From: Prostheceraeus crozeri | Taxonomy: Eukaryota > Platyhelminthes > Polycladida > Euryleptidae | Length of the DNA: 64,000 bases | Reading direction: 5' to 3' | Assembly: GCA_907163375.1 (NCBI GenBank) | Contig: CAJQUW010007985.1 | Location: 1 to 64,000 of the forward strand | Part shown: in pieces, positions 31,790-46,410 of the stretch | How positions within the stretch are numbered: the stretch's first letter is position 1 | Layout of the letters: each line of letters starts with the position of its first letter | Position numbers and translations under genes: made by a program | The notes under the pieces: generated by a model | What the model was told of the DNA's origin: nothing | Database searches by the model: none | Seen by the model: only the letters and a program-made list of their open reading frames with translations

Positions 31790-31965
31790 TCCCGGATCAA
31801 TGGGGAATCCCAGGATTGAACGAGTCCCGGTTGGGATTGAGTATTGAGTAGGGACTGCAGTCCTGGGTACTTTTCCAAATCCCAGCATTTAGAGATTTTG
31901 GAAACCCAATCCTGGGATCTCGGGGTCCCAAAAAATTTCAATCTCGGGATTACGAAACAGGTCGA
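31790..31965. repeat. AATCCCAGG/CCTGGGATT word cluster
   Basis: Nine or more words such as AATCCCAGGATTG, TCCCGGTTGGGATTG, AATCCCAGCATTT, CAATCCTGGGATCTC and AATCTCGGGATTAC alternate in strand over 175 bp. Counterpart at about 44475-44645. Confidence 0.6.
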
Positions 31966-34900
31966 TTCATAATGTCTTGGAGGATGAATGTTACTTTCTA
32001 ATTGTGATTTAGTATGAGTAGGCCTGATATGAGTATATGATAGCGTCATGTTTGATGTTTGTTGCTTGTTGTATACATCATGCCTACATAATAGAAGATG
32101 CTACTCAAATTCACAATTATTGGACGATACTACTATTCTATACATATTTTCTGTTATCGGAGAAATATGAATTGTCATCTTCCCTGCATCACAGACATCC
32201 ACAGTAAAAAAACGATTATTTTGTAGAACTGCTATCCGCATTCAATAATAGGCCATTACAGGTATTTGAAATAATTTCAGTGATAGCATGTTCGCACATT
32301 ATATGAGCGACATGCAACCATATGCATATTGGGCACCCACCCCCGGGATTAAAATCCCAACTCTCAATTTCAATAAGTTTTTGCATTTGATCTTTGCTAA
32401 TCTAAAGCAAGCACGTGAATGTGTGCTTTGAAATTTTAGGTTCATTCATGTAGGGACTACTATACAAAGTTTTCTACTTCGCGAAGTATATATTACAGAA
32501 CTTACACAGTATTTTAAGTCTGATGATTTATTCACTTTTACGAGCTTTAGGGAGGCATGAGATGGGAGGAGATAGAGCTACGATATTATGAATTATGTTC
32601 CCCGTGCGTGGTATTTAGCATATGTCTAGACCTACCAGCACCTGTGAGCACTTGAGCAGGCTTCGTCACTTGCATTGCATTAAATCGATTCCAAAATCCT
32701 AGATGAAATCGAACTCAATTGAGTACGCGATCCGTCGACCCAAATTTTGTTGCTCAACACAAGCCTATATTATCAAAATTCAAATTATTACGGTACTGTA
32801 TGTAAAGACGTCCATAAATGTGGAGCATGTGAAGAAACGTATAGATCATGAATTTGTAGTTTTCATCGTATATATACATGTAATGTACCTTAAATGCCAA
32901 GACAAAAGCTATGAAGTTCCGGAAAAAATGATAAACATAAAATGTATTATCAAAAAATAGCAAGCTTTTTTGATATTAAATCCAAACCCGAGCAGAAGTT
33001 GACAAAATTAAATGCATTTTAGTTTAATAAGGTGATCAATTAAATCGCTGCAACTATGTGAAACACCAGCAAGCAAACAATTCCAAGAAATTACTTCTTG
33101 CTATATCAGCGATATCTTCTCATCATTCTAAGACGAACGCCGTCGAGTAAATCAAGCAGGAATGCTGTACTGTGTAATCGTTTTTTCTCATTCTTTTAAT
33201 TTAGAGTAACTGTTATTACATGTGCATTGTCAGCCATAGCCCAGGGGCATATATTGTCATTCTGATGAGTTTACAGCAGCTATGCGTTTTGTGTAACAAA
33301 ATTAGGCCTGCGTGTCGTTATAATCGAAATTGCACAGCTTTTGTAATCTTTATGATATAGCAATCAACGAATCGCAATAAGGAGTCTCAATCAATTAATA
33401 TTCACTATCATTTGTATTTCTTGTCAATCTCTGATCCCTGCTGCACATCTCTATACGGGAATTTGCATAAATGCAATCTTAGATAAGTTCCAAAGAGCGT
33501 GCCAGAAAGAGTGAGCGGTCAATGGAACATTCAGACATTAAAAAATGCACGCACAAATACCATGCTTATAGCCGCAGCACAACAGACGACATTGCAGCAT
33601 ACCCGGTACATGCAATAATGGGAAATAGCACGAGTGTTGTAGAAAGATAATTTATGGACCTGTGTAAGAGCAACCTATATCATTTTTATCATACTTATTA
33701 GGCTTTTCACTAAACAGAAGCCTGATTGATGACATGCCGATCGATTTCAAAAAAGAGACACTATTGAAATTGACATCCTGATAAAATCAATGTGTTCATT
33801 GTTCATACAATATTAAATAGGCCTACCCATAATTATAAACTTTGCGACAGTCTATTCAATATTATTCTCCTGGTGTCTGCTTTTGGATTTGTAAACAAAT
33901 TATGTGCTACTCTGAGAGGTTGGCATATACACTAATTTGCGCTATGCTTTCGACAGCAAAATGCAGCTTCAAAATCTGTTTCACGGCAGGACTATGTGAA
34001 ATGGAAAAGATGCTTTTCAAGAACTCATACCTAAAATGCTGCCTCGTTCCTATGCCGCTATCTAGTTAACTACTTCTTTAACAAGCATCCTTCCTTTCGG
34101 TCCATACAACCAAGTTTGTGTAGGCCTACATACGCATCAGGCTAATTGTATTACTTAAATCGATGAATTAATTTATAGATTATTTACTGGTGTTAACGAT
34201 GACTTTACTGGGTTTTGTAAGCTCACTGCTATATAGCCATTTTTCATTTGAAGCAAAATATAAAATTATAGTAGAACATCATATGAAATTATTTTCTTTT
34301 CCATTCATGCAAATGCGACTACTTATTTAACACTATGCATAAGGCTGATATTCGTAGCACTGATAGGATGTTGCCAATTTTATGTTGCATGTAAATTCCA
34401 ATGAACAAACAGGTGAAACATGCCCATACACGCTTTCCAAAAGTTACATGTAATTGAAGCAGCTGCAAAAACGTGAATTGTGGTAAACGCCATTATACAG
34501 TAGAAATGACACTATTTTATAGCATGCAGCTACTTTGCTTTAGGGGATGGAAATGGACTTTCAATTTAGATATTGTTGAAATTTTGTTTCATAGGCATTA
34601 GAATGATAAGGTCGACCGGGGCAAGCTGTTAACAAAGTGACCTTGTAGAGAAGAATGTCGAATAAAAGCACCTTAATTGACAAAGATGTCCCCTAGCTTT
34701 GTTAAAGTATAGGCCTTAATATTCAATTCATAGCACTATTTGTAAACTGCAGATAGAATCTATGTTATTCGTAGTGAGTAGATCGGTATTTTTTTACTTT
34801 TTTGCCCGCGTTATTACTGTATACGCATCAATTCATCATCTCAAACTAAAGGGTCATTTTCACAGTTTTCTGCTTGAGGTTCATGTGCGCTCTTAAGATT

Positions 34901-35789
34901 GCAGGTTTGTCAATTTTTAATGACTTCTATTGATTTTAGCTGTAGAGAATTTTGCTATGGGAATGCTATTGTGCAAAATTCGCAAGTGTGACGCGGCAAA
35001 ATTCTTTCCCTGAGGAAGCGTTTTTTCAAGGTGACAAATAAGTGGTGATTGGATTCGAGCACGAGTCGACACTGAGAATTAGGCCTGGCTTTGAAATGTC
35101 ACGCTTGTGATTACAGAACATTTAAGAAATCGTATGAGACTTGGCAGTTTTACTACCCGTTTGTTTATTTTCTGTACCCAGAAACTATACAAATATTTTT
35201 ATATTTTGTGGACCATTGAATATTGATACTTTGCGAACTTCTGCCAAATTATGGTTACATTATTGTGCAAGGTGATCATTTGATGAAGATGAATAATTCT
35301 AGGATTTGTATGGCAACTTGCCCTGAGCATGTTGACGCAGTTTTCATTTTCTGTTTTTACTGCATTTGTGCAAAATTTCTGCATGTCGCAGGTGACGACT
35401 AAAAATTGCTGAGAGTTATTTGTTAAATCTGTCTAGTGCTTTATCATCAGTGTCTAACATATATTGGAAAAAATTAATTTCTCAATTTAATATGATGCAT
35501 TTATGCAAGACAGGCGGTCACCCTACTATATAGTCATGGAATTCGGCACCTTGAAATTTCCCATTTCAATTAGATTATGGTAGCCTATTTATTGACCATC
35601 TTGAACAACAAATTCTAAGGGGACCTCGTCAACCAGTCCCTCTGATTCTACCAGGCCATATTTGCATACAAGCCTAATCTATATGAAGAAGTAGAGACAT
35701 TTTACAACTTACTCTGTGATGGTTGATCACGATTATGAATGCATGATTCTCCCCTCCAACTTATTATGCAATCGTGAGTTAAATATTCA

Positions 35790-36030
35790 ATATGCGTCAA
35801 AATGTCTGACGTGGAGTCAAATAGTCCAACCCGTCAGAATACCGTCGTGAGTCTAAAAGTATGACTTGCGTCAGTAAGTCTCCGAAACCGAACCGGTGGG
35901 AAGTATTGAATGCCTACATCTCAGCAAAACTCACCTGTACACCAAATGTGGTGAGATGCGAGCGTGCGCGAACAAAGTCCATTTGCGTCAAAAAGTCTGA
36001 CTGCATCAAAATGACCAACTTGGCGTCATC
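35790..36030 (-). repeat. Inner word cluster of the left copy, TTGCGTCA type
   Basis: TGCGTCAAAATGTCTGACG, GAGTCAAATAG, ACTTGCGTCAGTAAG, TTGCGTCAAAAAG and TTGGCGTCATC. Same words as the outer cluster but on the opposite strand, as expected for inverted subterminal repeats. Confidence 0.7.
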
Positions 36031-36651
36031 TCCTGACTATAAGGACCCTTTTCGTCAGCTTGCATATTATTTGCACATATCTAACTGAAAAACATAAAAA
36101 ATGTTTTGTCCTATTCGCAAGACAAACTAACATTTTCAGCATTTTATCGTATTCGGTCATTATTTGATGTTTTTGAAATGGTCTAAATTGGATTTGCAGG
36201 ATTTCGTGAAGAATAGACTAGTAATAAACCAAAATTTCAATAAAATTGTTCTCTTCCGTTTCAATAAGTTGCCGAGCGTCCTGCAAGGTAGGACTTTGGA
36301 CCTTGGGTATAGCCTTGGTCTTGGGTGACCTTGGGTGCCCTACCAAAAACTTTGTCGGTTTCAAAAACTTGAGTCGGGAAAATGAACCTGGCCCAAGTGT
36401 TAAACATTACTATAGGCTAATTTTTCACTCAGCTTTAATATGCCACTAGCCATTTGAGGGAAACAGATTTTTTTGAATTCATAGCGTAAACCAGTGATTC
36501 TCAAGGGCCATTGGGGTCAATGAAACGATTCTGGGGGCAAAAATACTTTGGGGTCGATGACAAAAATTGATACTTAGAAAATAATGAAATTAAACATTTA
36601 GCGCCTAAATGTAGATTCACTTTTAAGTCTCATGCGAGTAATTATTCAAAG

Positions 36652-36823
36652 AAGACCTATCTGCCGTTAATCGTTTAATAACTTCGCACCGTGTCGCAGG
36701 TCCTGCTGCGACGTCGTCATAGTTACAAGTATTGCCATAGTTACTTGCAACTATAGCCTGACGATGCAGCAGGACCCGAGACACGTTGTCAAGTCATTAA
36801 ACGATTTAAGGCAGATAGGTCTT
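36652..36823. mobile_element. 172-bp palindromic MITE
   Basis: AAGACCTATCTGCC at the left end and GGCAGATAGGTCTT at the right end are exact inverted repeats. The arms continue to pair imperfectly for about 80 bp each (CAGGTCCTGCTGCG with GCAGCAGGACCCG). No ORF. I found no sure target duplication. Confidence 0.8.
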
Positions 36824-38554
36824 TAATGAATCATTATTATTTAAAACATGCGTCTGCCTCAGCATTATCTCATGCGAGTGGTGAACAAGACGTTCGATTT
36901 ATTTTCTTTATTGTCAATATATTGAAGAAGAAATAATTGGGAGATAATCTGTCTTTCTCTTCAACTCTGCATAAGCATAAACATCATTGATCTAAAAACG
37001 TAATAACTATAGAGTGAAGGATTACTAAGAGGGTGCATTCAAAAATTTTCCCCGTAAATATGAAGAATTTACTCACAAAAGTGATGCTTTCTGATTCCAA
37101 ATATTTCCCCCTTCATTTGACATACGGTACATCAGAGAAATTTACCTAGCTACAGAGTTAGAAATTAAATGAATTTAGTAGTCACAATAATTTTTTGCAT
37201 CTGTGATGGTGTTATTTTTTTTATTGAGTGTGACCTCTATGTAATACTTTACTCTTGTGGTAATGACAGTTATTCATGCACCCAAGGATATAAGAACTCG
37301 AACCAAGTGATCTGTGCCCGCACAATTGAAATTTGATCAAATATACCATACAGTGGCGTAACGTGCTGTCAGATCATAGGTCATCGCTCGGTATTGCAAT
37401 CCTATTTCTACACCACACATTTTTTTACGTTACAACCTTGATCTTTAAGAAACACAATTTTTTTCTACCAATTCGACTCTGTTTCCGAACATTGTTCATA
37501 AATGTTGTCCAAATTTTCAAAAGTATTTGATCTACAATAAAGCTCATCAATAAGTAAAAATACGATGCGGAAACATTCCTTCATTCTTAGCTAAATATCA
37601 CCATTTTCACGAACGTCAATAAATTGTTAAAAATTCTCAGGAATAATATTAGCCATCTAGAAATTAGGCGGAAAGTCAATTTTTAGAAATTGCGATTACA
37701 TATCCCTTTTACCAGACCTTCAGTCAGACGACAACTATATTTTGGAATTATTGTAGTTATAGGCTTTGATGACTTCAAAACATCCATTGGCAACTCGCGA
37801 GAATAGCAAGGCCCAATGCCAGCCATTTTGCATGATTGATGACGAAGCTTGAAGTTGAAGGCAATTCCGTGTGTCAGTCTTATTCAGTTCCACAGCATTA
37901 AATGCGCTTTCCCCATCAGTATACGAATGAAGTGGCTTGAAAATGACACGAAATATGATCGTGGTCGTGTCGCGAACGCTGACCCACCCCTATTGCATAA
38001 CATGCAAGCATTTCAAACAGATGATCGAAAAATGTCATTTATGATTTAAGAAAAATTATGCAATATGCCAAAATGATGCTTGAAAATGTTCTCATTTCAA
38101 ACTGGTTGATGTGTGAGGCAAATTCTATGCTCCTTTTGTGCATTCCTTACCTAGCAGTCATTGATTTTTCAGCTAAACGACCCAAAATATGTTATTGGAT
38201 TACTGGAATGTGTTGAAAGTTTTTCATTAGAAAGGAAAGTAAAATAGAAAATCATTTGTGTAATATACAGTGTGCTCCAATGACGTTATTACAATTGTCA
38301 TATACAGCATACTTCAGAGTTGATTTGCAAACTTTTCTATTTCCATCATTCATCATATTTTTATATCATATTTTATTTTTCTTTTCATAATCTTTATTTT
38401 CATACTTTCAACAGATTTAAGTGTTGGAGCCTATGAGTGCTCGCACACCACAGGAAATAAAAGGAGACAATTGCAGGTCAATAGGTTTTCTTCTCATTTT
38501 GTTAGTAGGAATATATTGATTATTCTTTGTGCTAGCTTTTTCAAATTGATGGTC

Positions 38555-38985
38555 CTTCAGCTCAATGTTTTAATTTTCTCATTCTGTTCTTCTACCTGTT
38601 TCAATTTTCGCGCTGGCTCACATACAAAGCTTGTCTGTCATTTTGTTACAATGATCACTACCTTCATGGTCATACATTGGAAACAAAAATCTTCCAACTC
38701 AATATTTCAATTTTCTCATTTTGTTACTATGATAATTGCATTTGTGCTGGATCATAAGAAACTAAAAATATCTTTTCTCAATATTTCAATTTTCTTATTA
38801 TGCTACTATGAAAATTATTTTTGTGAAAACATTGAAAACATAAACATTTTTCACCTCAATATGATTTTTATTTTCCAATTTTGTAATTCATTATTCCTTG
38901 CGCTGCTGGCTTGACCAAATTTAATGTCCTCCATCTCAATATTCAAATGTTCACATTCTGTTTCTCTATGTGTTGGATTGTCGAC
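38555..38985 (+). repeat. Degenerate ~75-80-bp tandem repeat
   Basis: CTCAATATTTCAATTTTCTC and variants recur near 38561, 38698, 38777, 38855 and 38935, usually followed by ATTTTGTTACTATGA-like sequence and GTGCTGG. It produces a long open frame by virtue of the repeat; this is not evidence of a gene. Confidence 0.7.
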
Positions 38986-39594
38986 AATCGCATTCTGATT
39001 TCAGCAAAGTGATTTGAAGATATCTAAATTTCAGTATGGATTTTTAGGCATCAACTTTTAGATGACTTTTACGTTACTAGATAATTAAATCAAAGGGCTC
39101 TTCAAATACCAGTAGGTCTCCAATCCATGATATCAGACTACTGTAGATGCAGTTAATTTGCATTTCGAAAACCAAAGCTACCTTCCTAATTTGAAGTCAT
39201 AGTGTGCCTTCTATAAGTACCGGTACCTGTTCTCAACCAGTCAGGCCTAAAACAGTTTACTAAAATAGTTAAAAACACTTGATGCGTAAAAGCAGCGTAA
39301 TACATACATGATTGGCCTGCTACACATACATCCATCCCTACATGAAATATTCGTGCTAGCCGATACGAGTGGATGCCTGGTTGTAGCAATTGCAGTGCTA
39401 TTGCATGTAAATGGATCGTCAACAGTATTAGTCTATGCGCGTGTATTGGTATATGTGTAATTTAGTGTATATTCCAGTACATTGCTCACGATGTCGATGC
39501 CTTGTCAACCTGCATGGAAACTGGTCAATGCAGTATTCCTAAGCACATATAGGCCAATCCGTGTTTGAAAAGAGACTACATGCATATATACTAT

Positions 39595-39846
39595 TAGTCC
39601 GGCATGCAACCAGACCGAGTTGCTGCAGGAAACGAGACCGAAAGTGAGACACTTTAAGCCAACTACGAATCGGCACGTCTCCCGAGTTCTAGTGAGTTCC
39701 TGTTCGTGTCACACAAGATCAAAGAAAAACACATGTAAATAAAATCCAATGGGAGGCAGATTGCAGTTTTAAGCTAAAATGAAATTTTGTATGTTTTCTG
39801 TGATTACACGAAAATTACTAAGCCAGAGTCATAATTTTTGGCACAT
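39595..39846 (+). mobile_element. Partial copy of the TAGTCCGGCA MITE family
   Basis: TAGTCCGGCATGCAACCAGA, then AGATCAAAGAAAAACACATG and CAGAGTCATAATTTTTGGCA, match one arm of 22916-23639. Only one arm is present. Confidence 0.8.
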
Positions 39847-42800
39847 TACCAAACTAATTCTCAAAAAGCGGTGCATTTAACCCACTGGAACCAATATTTA
39901 TCATCTATTTTTTGAAAAGTGCTGTTCAAAAGATTTCGAAGATTTTGTCACGTTTTTGCATTTTTTTTCTCAATGAAACGCATCCATCTTCACATTTAAT
40001 GCACTATAATGGCACTTTAATCAGATTTAATCATAGACGGAAAACAGCTGGAATTAAGATTCTCATTTAGTCCTGATGTCGATGCGATGTGTGTTTATCA
40101 AAAGTATCAATTAGATAAAACGAACTAGTGACAAAATAAAGTTGATGACGAGAAATATTGAGTGAAAACTGCAGATTTCCCTTGGAATATTTTAGTTATT
40201 CTGGTACATGTACGCCTTGAAGTTGACTGCCAGGAGAACATCACATAAACATTGGAGGCATTAAGTTATTCATGAGAGCGGCAGTCTTCGTCAGAGACAT
40301 GAATGAAATGCTGCGGACAGTTCCCATATAGTCAGGAGATGACGCAAGAGAGACAAAATGACGCCAAGTTGGACATTTTGACGCAGTCAGACTTTTTGAC
40401 GCAAATGGACTTTGTTCCGCACGCCCGCATCTCACCAAATTTGGTGTACAGGTGAGTTTTGCTGAGATGTAGGCATTCAATACTTCCCACCGGTTTCGGT
40501 TTCGGAGACTTACTGACGCAAGTCATACTTTTTGACTCATGACGGTATTCTGACGGGTTGGACTATTTCACTCAAGTCAGACGTTTTGACGCATATTGAA
40601 TGTTTGACTCACGATTGCATAATAAGTTGGAGGGGAGAATCATGCATTCATAATCGTGATCAACCATCACAGAGTAAGTTGTAAAATGTCTCTACTTCTT
40701 CATATAGATTAGGCTTGCATGCAAATATGGCCTGGCAGAATCAGAGGGACTGGTTGACGAGGTCCCCTTAGAATTTGTTGTTCAAGATGGTCAACAAATA
40801 GGCTACCATAATCTAATTGAAATGGGAAATTTCAAGGTGCCGAATTCCATCACTATATAGTAGGGTGACCGCCTGTCTTGCATAAATGCATCATATTAAA
40901 TTGAGAAATTAATCTTTTCCAATATATGTTAGACACTGATGATAAAGCACTAGACAGATTTGGCAAATAACTCTCAGCAATTTTTACGTCACCTGCGACA
41001 TGCAGAAATTTTGCACAAATGCAGTAAAAACAGAAAATGAAAACTGCGTCAACATGCTCAGGGCAAGTTGCCATACAATCCTAGAATTATTCATCTTCAT
41101 CAAATGATCACCTTACACAATAATGTAACCATAATTTGGCAGAAGTTCGCAAAGTATCAATATTCAATGGTCTACAAAATATAAAAATATTTGTATAGTT
41201 TCTGGGTACAGAAAATAAACAAACGGGTAGTAAAACTGCCAAGTCTCATACGATTTCTTAAATGTTCTGTAATCACAAGCGTGACATTTCAAAGCCAGGC
41301 CTAATTCTCAGTGTCGACTCGTGCTCGAATCCAATCCCCACTAATTTGTCACCTTGAAAAAACGCTTCCTCAGGGAAAGAATTTTGCCGCGTCACACTTG
41401 CGAATTTTGCACAATAGCATTCCCATAGCAAAATTCTATACAGCTAAAATCAATAGAAGTCATTAAAAATTGACAAACCTGTAATCTTAAGAGCACACAT
41501 GAACCTCAAGCAGAAAACTGTGAAAATGAACCTTTAGTTTGAGATGATGAATTGATATGCATGCAGTAATAATGTGGGCAAAAAAGTAAAAAAATGCCGA
41601 ACTACTAACTACGAATAACATAGATTCTATCTGCAGTGTACAAATAGTGCTATGAATTGAATATTAAGGCCCATACTTTAACAAAGCTAGGGGACATCTT
41701 TGTCAGTTAAGGTGCTTTTATTCCACATTCTTCTCTACAAGGTCACTTTGTTAACAGCTTGCCCCGGTCGACCTTATCATTCTAATGCCTATGAAACAAA
41801 ATTTCAACAATATCTAAATTGAAAGTCCATTTCCATCCCCTAAAGCAAAGTAGCTGCATGCTATAAAATAGTGTCATTTCTACTGTATAATGGCGTTTAC
41901 CACAATTCACGTTTTTGCAGCTGCTTCAATTACATGTAACTTTTGGAAAGCGTGTATGGGCATGTTTCACCTGTTTGTTCATTGGAATTTACATGCAACA
42001 TAACATTGGCAACATCCTATCAGTGCTACGAATATAAGCCTTATGCATAGTGTTAAATAGGTAGTCACATTTGCAGGAATGGAAAAGAAAATAATTTCAT
42101 ATGATGTTCTACTATAATTTTATATTTTGCTTCAAATGAAAAATGGCTATATAGCAGTGAGCTTACAAAACACAGTAAAGTCATCGTTAACACCAGTAAA
42201 TAATCTATAAATTAATTCATCGATTTAAGTAATACAATTAGCCTGATGCGTATGTAGGCCTACACAAACTTGGTTGTATGGACCGAAAGGAAGGATGCTT
42301 GTTAAAGAAGTAGTTAACTAAATAGCGGCATAGGAACGAGGCAGCATTTTAGGTATGAGTTCTTGAAAAGGATCTTCTCCATTTCACATAGTCCTGCCGT
42401 GAAACAGATTTTGAAGCTGCATTTTGCTGTCGAAAGCATAGCGCAAATTAGTGTATATGCCAACCTCTCAGAGTAGCACATACATGTAATTTGATAACAA
42501 ATCCAAAAGCAGACACCAGGAGAATAATATTGAATAGACTATCGCAAAGTTTATGATTATGGGTAGGCCTATTTAATATTGTATGAACAATGAACACATT
42601 GATTTTATCAGGATGTCAATTTTAATAGTGTCTCTTTTTTGAAATCGATCGACATGTCATCAATCAGGCTTCTGTTTAATGAAAAGCCTAATAAGTATGA
42701 TAAAAATGATATAGGTTGCTCTTACACAGGTCCATAAATTATCTTTCTACAACACTCGTGCTATTTCCCATTATTGCATGTACCGGGTATGCTGCAATGT

Positions 42801-44474
42801 CGTCTGTTGTGCTGCGGCTATAAGCATGGTATTTATGCGTGCATTTTTTAATGTCTGAATGTTCCATTGACCGCTCACTCTTTTTGGCACGCTCTTTGGA
42901 ACTTATCTAAGATTGCATTTATGCAAATTCCCGTATAGAGATGTGCAGCAGGGATCAGAGATTGACAAGAAATACAAATGATAGTGAATATTAATTGATT
43001 GAGACTCCTTATTGCGATTCGTTGATTGCTATATCATAAAGATTACAAAAGCTGTGAAATTTCGATTATAACGACACGCAGGCCTAATTTTGTTACACAA
43101 AACGCATAGCTGCAGTAAACTCATCAGAGTGACAATATATGCCCCTGGGCTATGGCTGACAATGCACATGTAATAACAGCTACTCTAAATTAAAAGAATG
43201 AGAAAAAACGATTACCGAGTACAGCATTCCTGCTTGATTTACTCGACGGCGTTCGTCTTAGAATGATGAGAAGATATCGCTGATATAGCAAGAAGTAATT
43301 TCTTGGAATTGTTTGCTTGCTGGTGTTTCACATAGTTGCAGCGATTTAATTGATCACCTTATTAAACTAAAATGCATTTAATTTTGTCAACTTCTGCTCG
43401 GGTTTGGATTTAATATCAAAAAAGCTTGCTATTTTTTGATAATACATTTTATGCTTGTCATTTTTTCGGGAACTTCATAGCTTTTGTCTTGGCATTTAAG
43501 ATACATTGCATGTATATGTACGATGAAAACTACAAATTCATGACTTACACGTAGGCTACATTTGCACATTATTCATGGCCTGTACGTTTCTTCACATGCT
43601 CCACATTCATGAACGTCTTTTCATACAGTACAGTAATAATTTGAATTTTGATAATATAGGCTTGTGTTGAGCAACAAAATTTGGGTCGACGGATCGGGTA
43701 CTCAATTGAGTTCGATTTCATCTAGGATTTTGGAATCGGTTTAATGCAATGCAAGTGACGAAGTCTGCTCAAGTGCTCACAGGTGCTGGTAGGTCTAGAC
43801 ATATGCTAAATACCACGCACGGGGAACATAATTCATAATATTGTTGCTTTATCTCCTCCCATCTCATGCTCCCTAAAGCTCGTGAAAGTGAATAAATCAT
43901 CAGACTTAAAATACTGTGTAAGTTCTGTAATATATACTTCGCGAAGTAGAAAACTTTACGTATATAGTAGTCCCTACTTGAATGAACCTAAAATTTCAGA
44001 GCACAAATTCACGTGCTTGCTTAAGATTAGCAAAGATCAAATGCAAAAACTTATTGAAATTGAGAGTTGGGATTTTAATCCCGGAGTGGGTACCCAATAT
44101 GCATATGGTTGCATGTCGCTCATACAGTATAATGTGCGAACATGTTATCACTGAAATTATTTCAAATACCTGTAATGGCCTATTATTGAATGCGGATAGT
44201 AGTTCTACAAAATAATCGTTTTTTTTACTGTGGATGTCTGTGATGCAGGGAAGATGACAATTCATATTTCTCCGACAACAGAAAATATGTATAAATATGT
44301 ATGTATCGTGCATGTAATTGTGAATTTAAGTAGCATCTTCTATTATGTAGGCATGATGTATACAACAAGTTACAAACATCAAATATGACGCTACTCATAT
44401 CAGGCCTACTCATACTAATTCACAATTAGAAAGTAACATTCATCCTCCAAGACATTATGAATCGACCTGTTTCG

Positions 44475-44645
44475 TAATCCCGAGATTGTAATTTTTTGGG
44501 ACCCCGAGATCCCAGGATTGGGTTTCCAAAATCTCTAAATGCTGGGATTTAGAAAAGTACCCAGGACTGCAGTCCCTACTCAATACTCAATCCCAACCGG
44601 GACTCGTTCAATCCTGGGATTCTCCATTGATCCGGGACTGAAACT
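44475..44645. repeat. AATCCCAGG word cluster, right copy
   Basis: Counterpart of 31790-31965, with the same alternation of AATCCCAGG and CCTGGGATT words. Confidence 0.55.
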
Positions 44646-45354
44646 TTCCATGACTTTGGAATTCGTAATGTGTAGTCATAAACACATGCACATTTTACAT
44701 TCTCAACAGCAAGAATGATAGAGCTATTCAATAAGAGATAGTATTTCTATGCTTCTTTGAGTGCCTTGAGTGCTGAGTGAATGGATGGTAACAACTGTGA
44801 TAACGGATTGGAGATAAACCTGAAGTTTGGGATTCATAAGCGACCGATTAGCCAGCTCATCATCTGTTAGTCAATTATCGTCTTCTGTCACACGCCGTGC
44901 AATTGCCGACTCAGATTTTTGAAAATCGCTTCAGACTGTTTGAAAATCGCTCGCCTTTCCTTACTGTGTAGTCTATGCATCATTATAACTCGCTGCAGCG
45001 TCATCGTCGATTTTAGGCTTATAAGAGTGATTTATTTGTACTGTATGAAGTAAAACTCAATTACCTTTGCTTGCACTCTTAATCATTCGGTAATCTCATG
45101 CGTATTTTGAAAGTTCATTTAAGTACAATTTAGGGAATCCTAGTTCGAGCTAATTCTTATTAATAAGATAGGTTTATAATTTGTCATGATGATGATCACT
45201 AAGTTGCAATGGTGTGTGACGATTTAAGTCGTCAAGCATACATTTACAAGTCTAGCTAAATTTTGATCAGATTCTTTCAACATCAAGAAATGTTGAGCTA
45301 CTAATAAGCGCATTAACACCACAAAAAATTGTATAATAAAGGCTTGACAGGCTT

Positions 45355-46410
45355 TTGTATATAAGGACAATGTGATGCAATCCCCAAGACTTTCCAAATC
45401 CTGGGATTCCGACTTATCTCTAGACAGATTAAGTTTCTAAATTGATCAACATTGTATCAAAAAAGAAAGAGAAGATATGTTTCACAACTGTACAATTCCA
45501 AATTGAAATGATATACCGGCAGGCCGATACAAATAATGAGTCAAAGAATGCTTCATTCCCATTATGAGACTTCATTTTTCAAAATATTGCTTTATTTCCG
45601 ACCAAAAATATTTAATTCTTAACAGAAATAGTGCAATGCTTGAAATATATCTAGGACTGTGAAATTAGAGTTGCCGTAAATCACAGATGTACATCATTTA
45701 ACTTGAGACAAATGTGGATCTAGGATAACTGAACTTTATTTTCCTCACCGATGTTACACTGCTTTCAAATGTTAAATATGTTCTAAATCAAATAGAGTGC
45801 TTTATTATCATGCTCTAAGACAATAAAGCACTCAGATTTTCGGTCTTCGTGCTTTATTGAAAGATACATCATTTTGAGCAATGACTTGTCTCATATCATT
45901 GTTATAATAATGGATATGGCTTGCGGTTTGAATTTTAGCTTGAATGAGGGTATAGCCTATGCATGTACTTTTTCATGTACTGCGGTATCATCAGTCCGTC
46001 TCTATTTCTTCTTTCATCTCTTAAAAAGGATTCGTTATTTACACCAAAGTATAGTTTGTTAGGAGAATTTTTCCTATTGCTTCATAGTTATCAAAATTCA
46101 TCTAGAAGGATAGAATCGACACTGCAGCGACTGACTCATCAATTTTTCTGAGCATCAAAGTCGAAAGTCCTGATTAATAGACTGTACTTGAGGGCATATC
46201 GGTGAGGGCATCTGAAGAATCTTTCTTCGGGATAGTGTGGTGCATCAAGTAGATTTGTATTTACATGTGTGTTAACTGGGAATTCCGATTTAGGACAGTA
46301 CTATATTAGTACCTGCAGTATTCTAGTTGAACGTAGTTGGTAGTCTACATGTATAGGCCTACTTGCTTTTCATCTTATTTCATTTGTTTCCAGTCTTCAT
46401 GGATTATATT
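45355..46410. other. Segment present only in the right copy
   Basis: About 1 kb without counterpart in the left copy, between AAAATTGTATAATAAAGG and TTAGGCTTACATCC. It contains a perfect 11-bp hairpin stem (AGTGCTTTATT at 45796, AATAAAGCACT at 45822) with a further TGCTTTATT at about 45849. It is either an insertion here or a deletion in the left copy. No gene was recognised. Confidence 0.5.

Larger units (their letters stand above)
27596..36041 (+). mobile_element. Large repeat, left copy (8.4 kb)
   Basis: Reverse complement of 40327-49962 over its whole length. Anchors include 28661 with 48508, 33842 with about 42550 and 35211 with about 41175. By eye the match is roughly nine bases in ten or better. 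The ends read GGAGATTTTCAATGACGC and GGCGTCATCTCCTGACTATA, so both ends carry GGAGAT. Both are followed inward by TGACGCAA/TTTGACTCAA words (27605-27875 and 35790-36030). No protein-like gene is conserved between copies. A LINE fragment at 30655-30905 is private to this copy. Best read as a long non-autonomous DNA transposon. An alternative is one arm of an inverted genomic duplication. Confidence 0.75.
36042..40326. other. Spacer between the two large copies
   Basis: About 4.3 kb. Holds a 172-bp palindromic MITE (36652), a degenerate tandem repeat (38555-38985) and a partial MITE (39595-39846). A CAGTGATTCTCAA-like stretch at 36492 resembles hAT transposon ends. No gene is recognised. Confidence 0.5.

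Noticed and set aside
36480-36600. hAT transposon end at CAGTGATTCTCAA
   Set aside because: Only one end-like stretch is seen, with no matching partner or target duplication, so it was not annotated as an element.
38471-38914. 147-residue plus-strand ORF rich in Phe and Ser
   Set aside because: It lies on the degenerate 75-80-bp tandem repeat, which keeps the frame open. Hydrophobic composition comes from T-rich codons.
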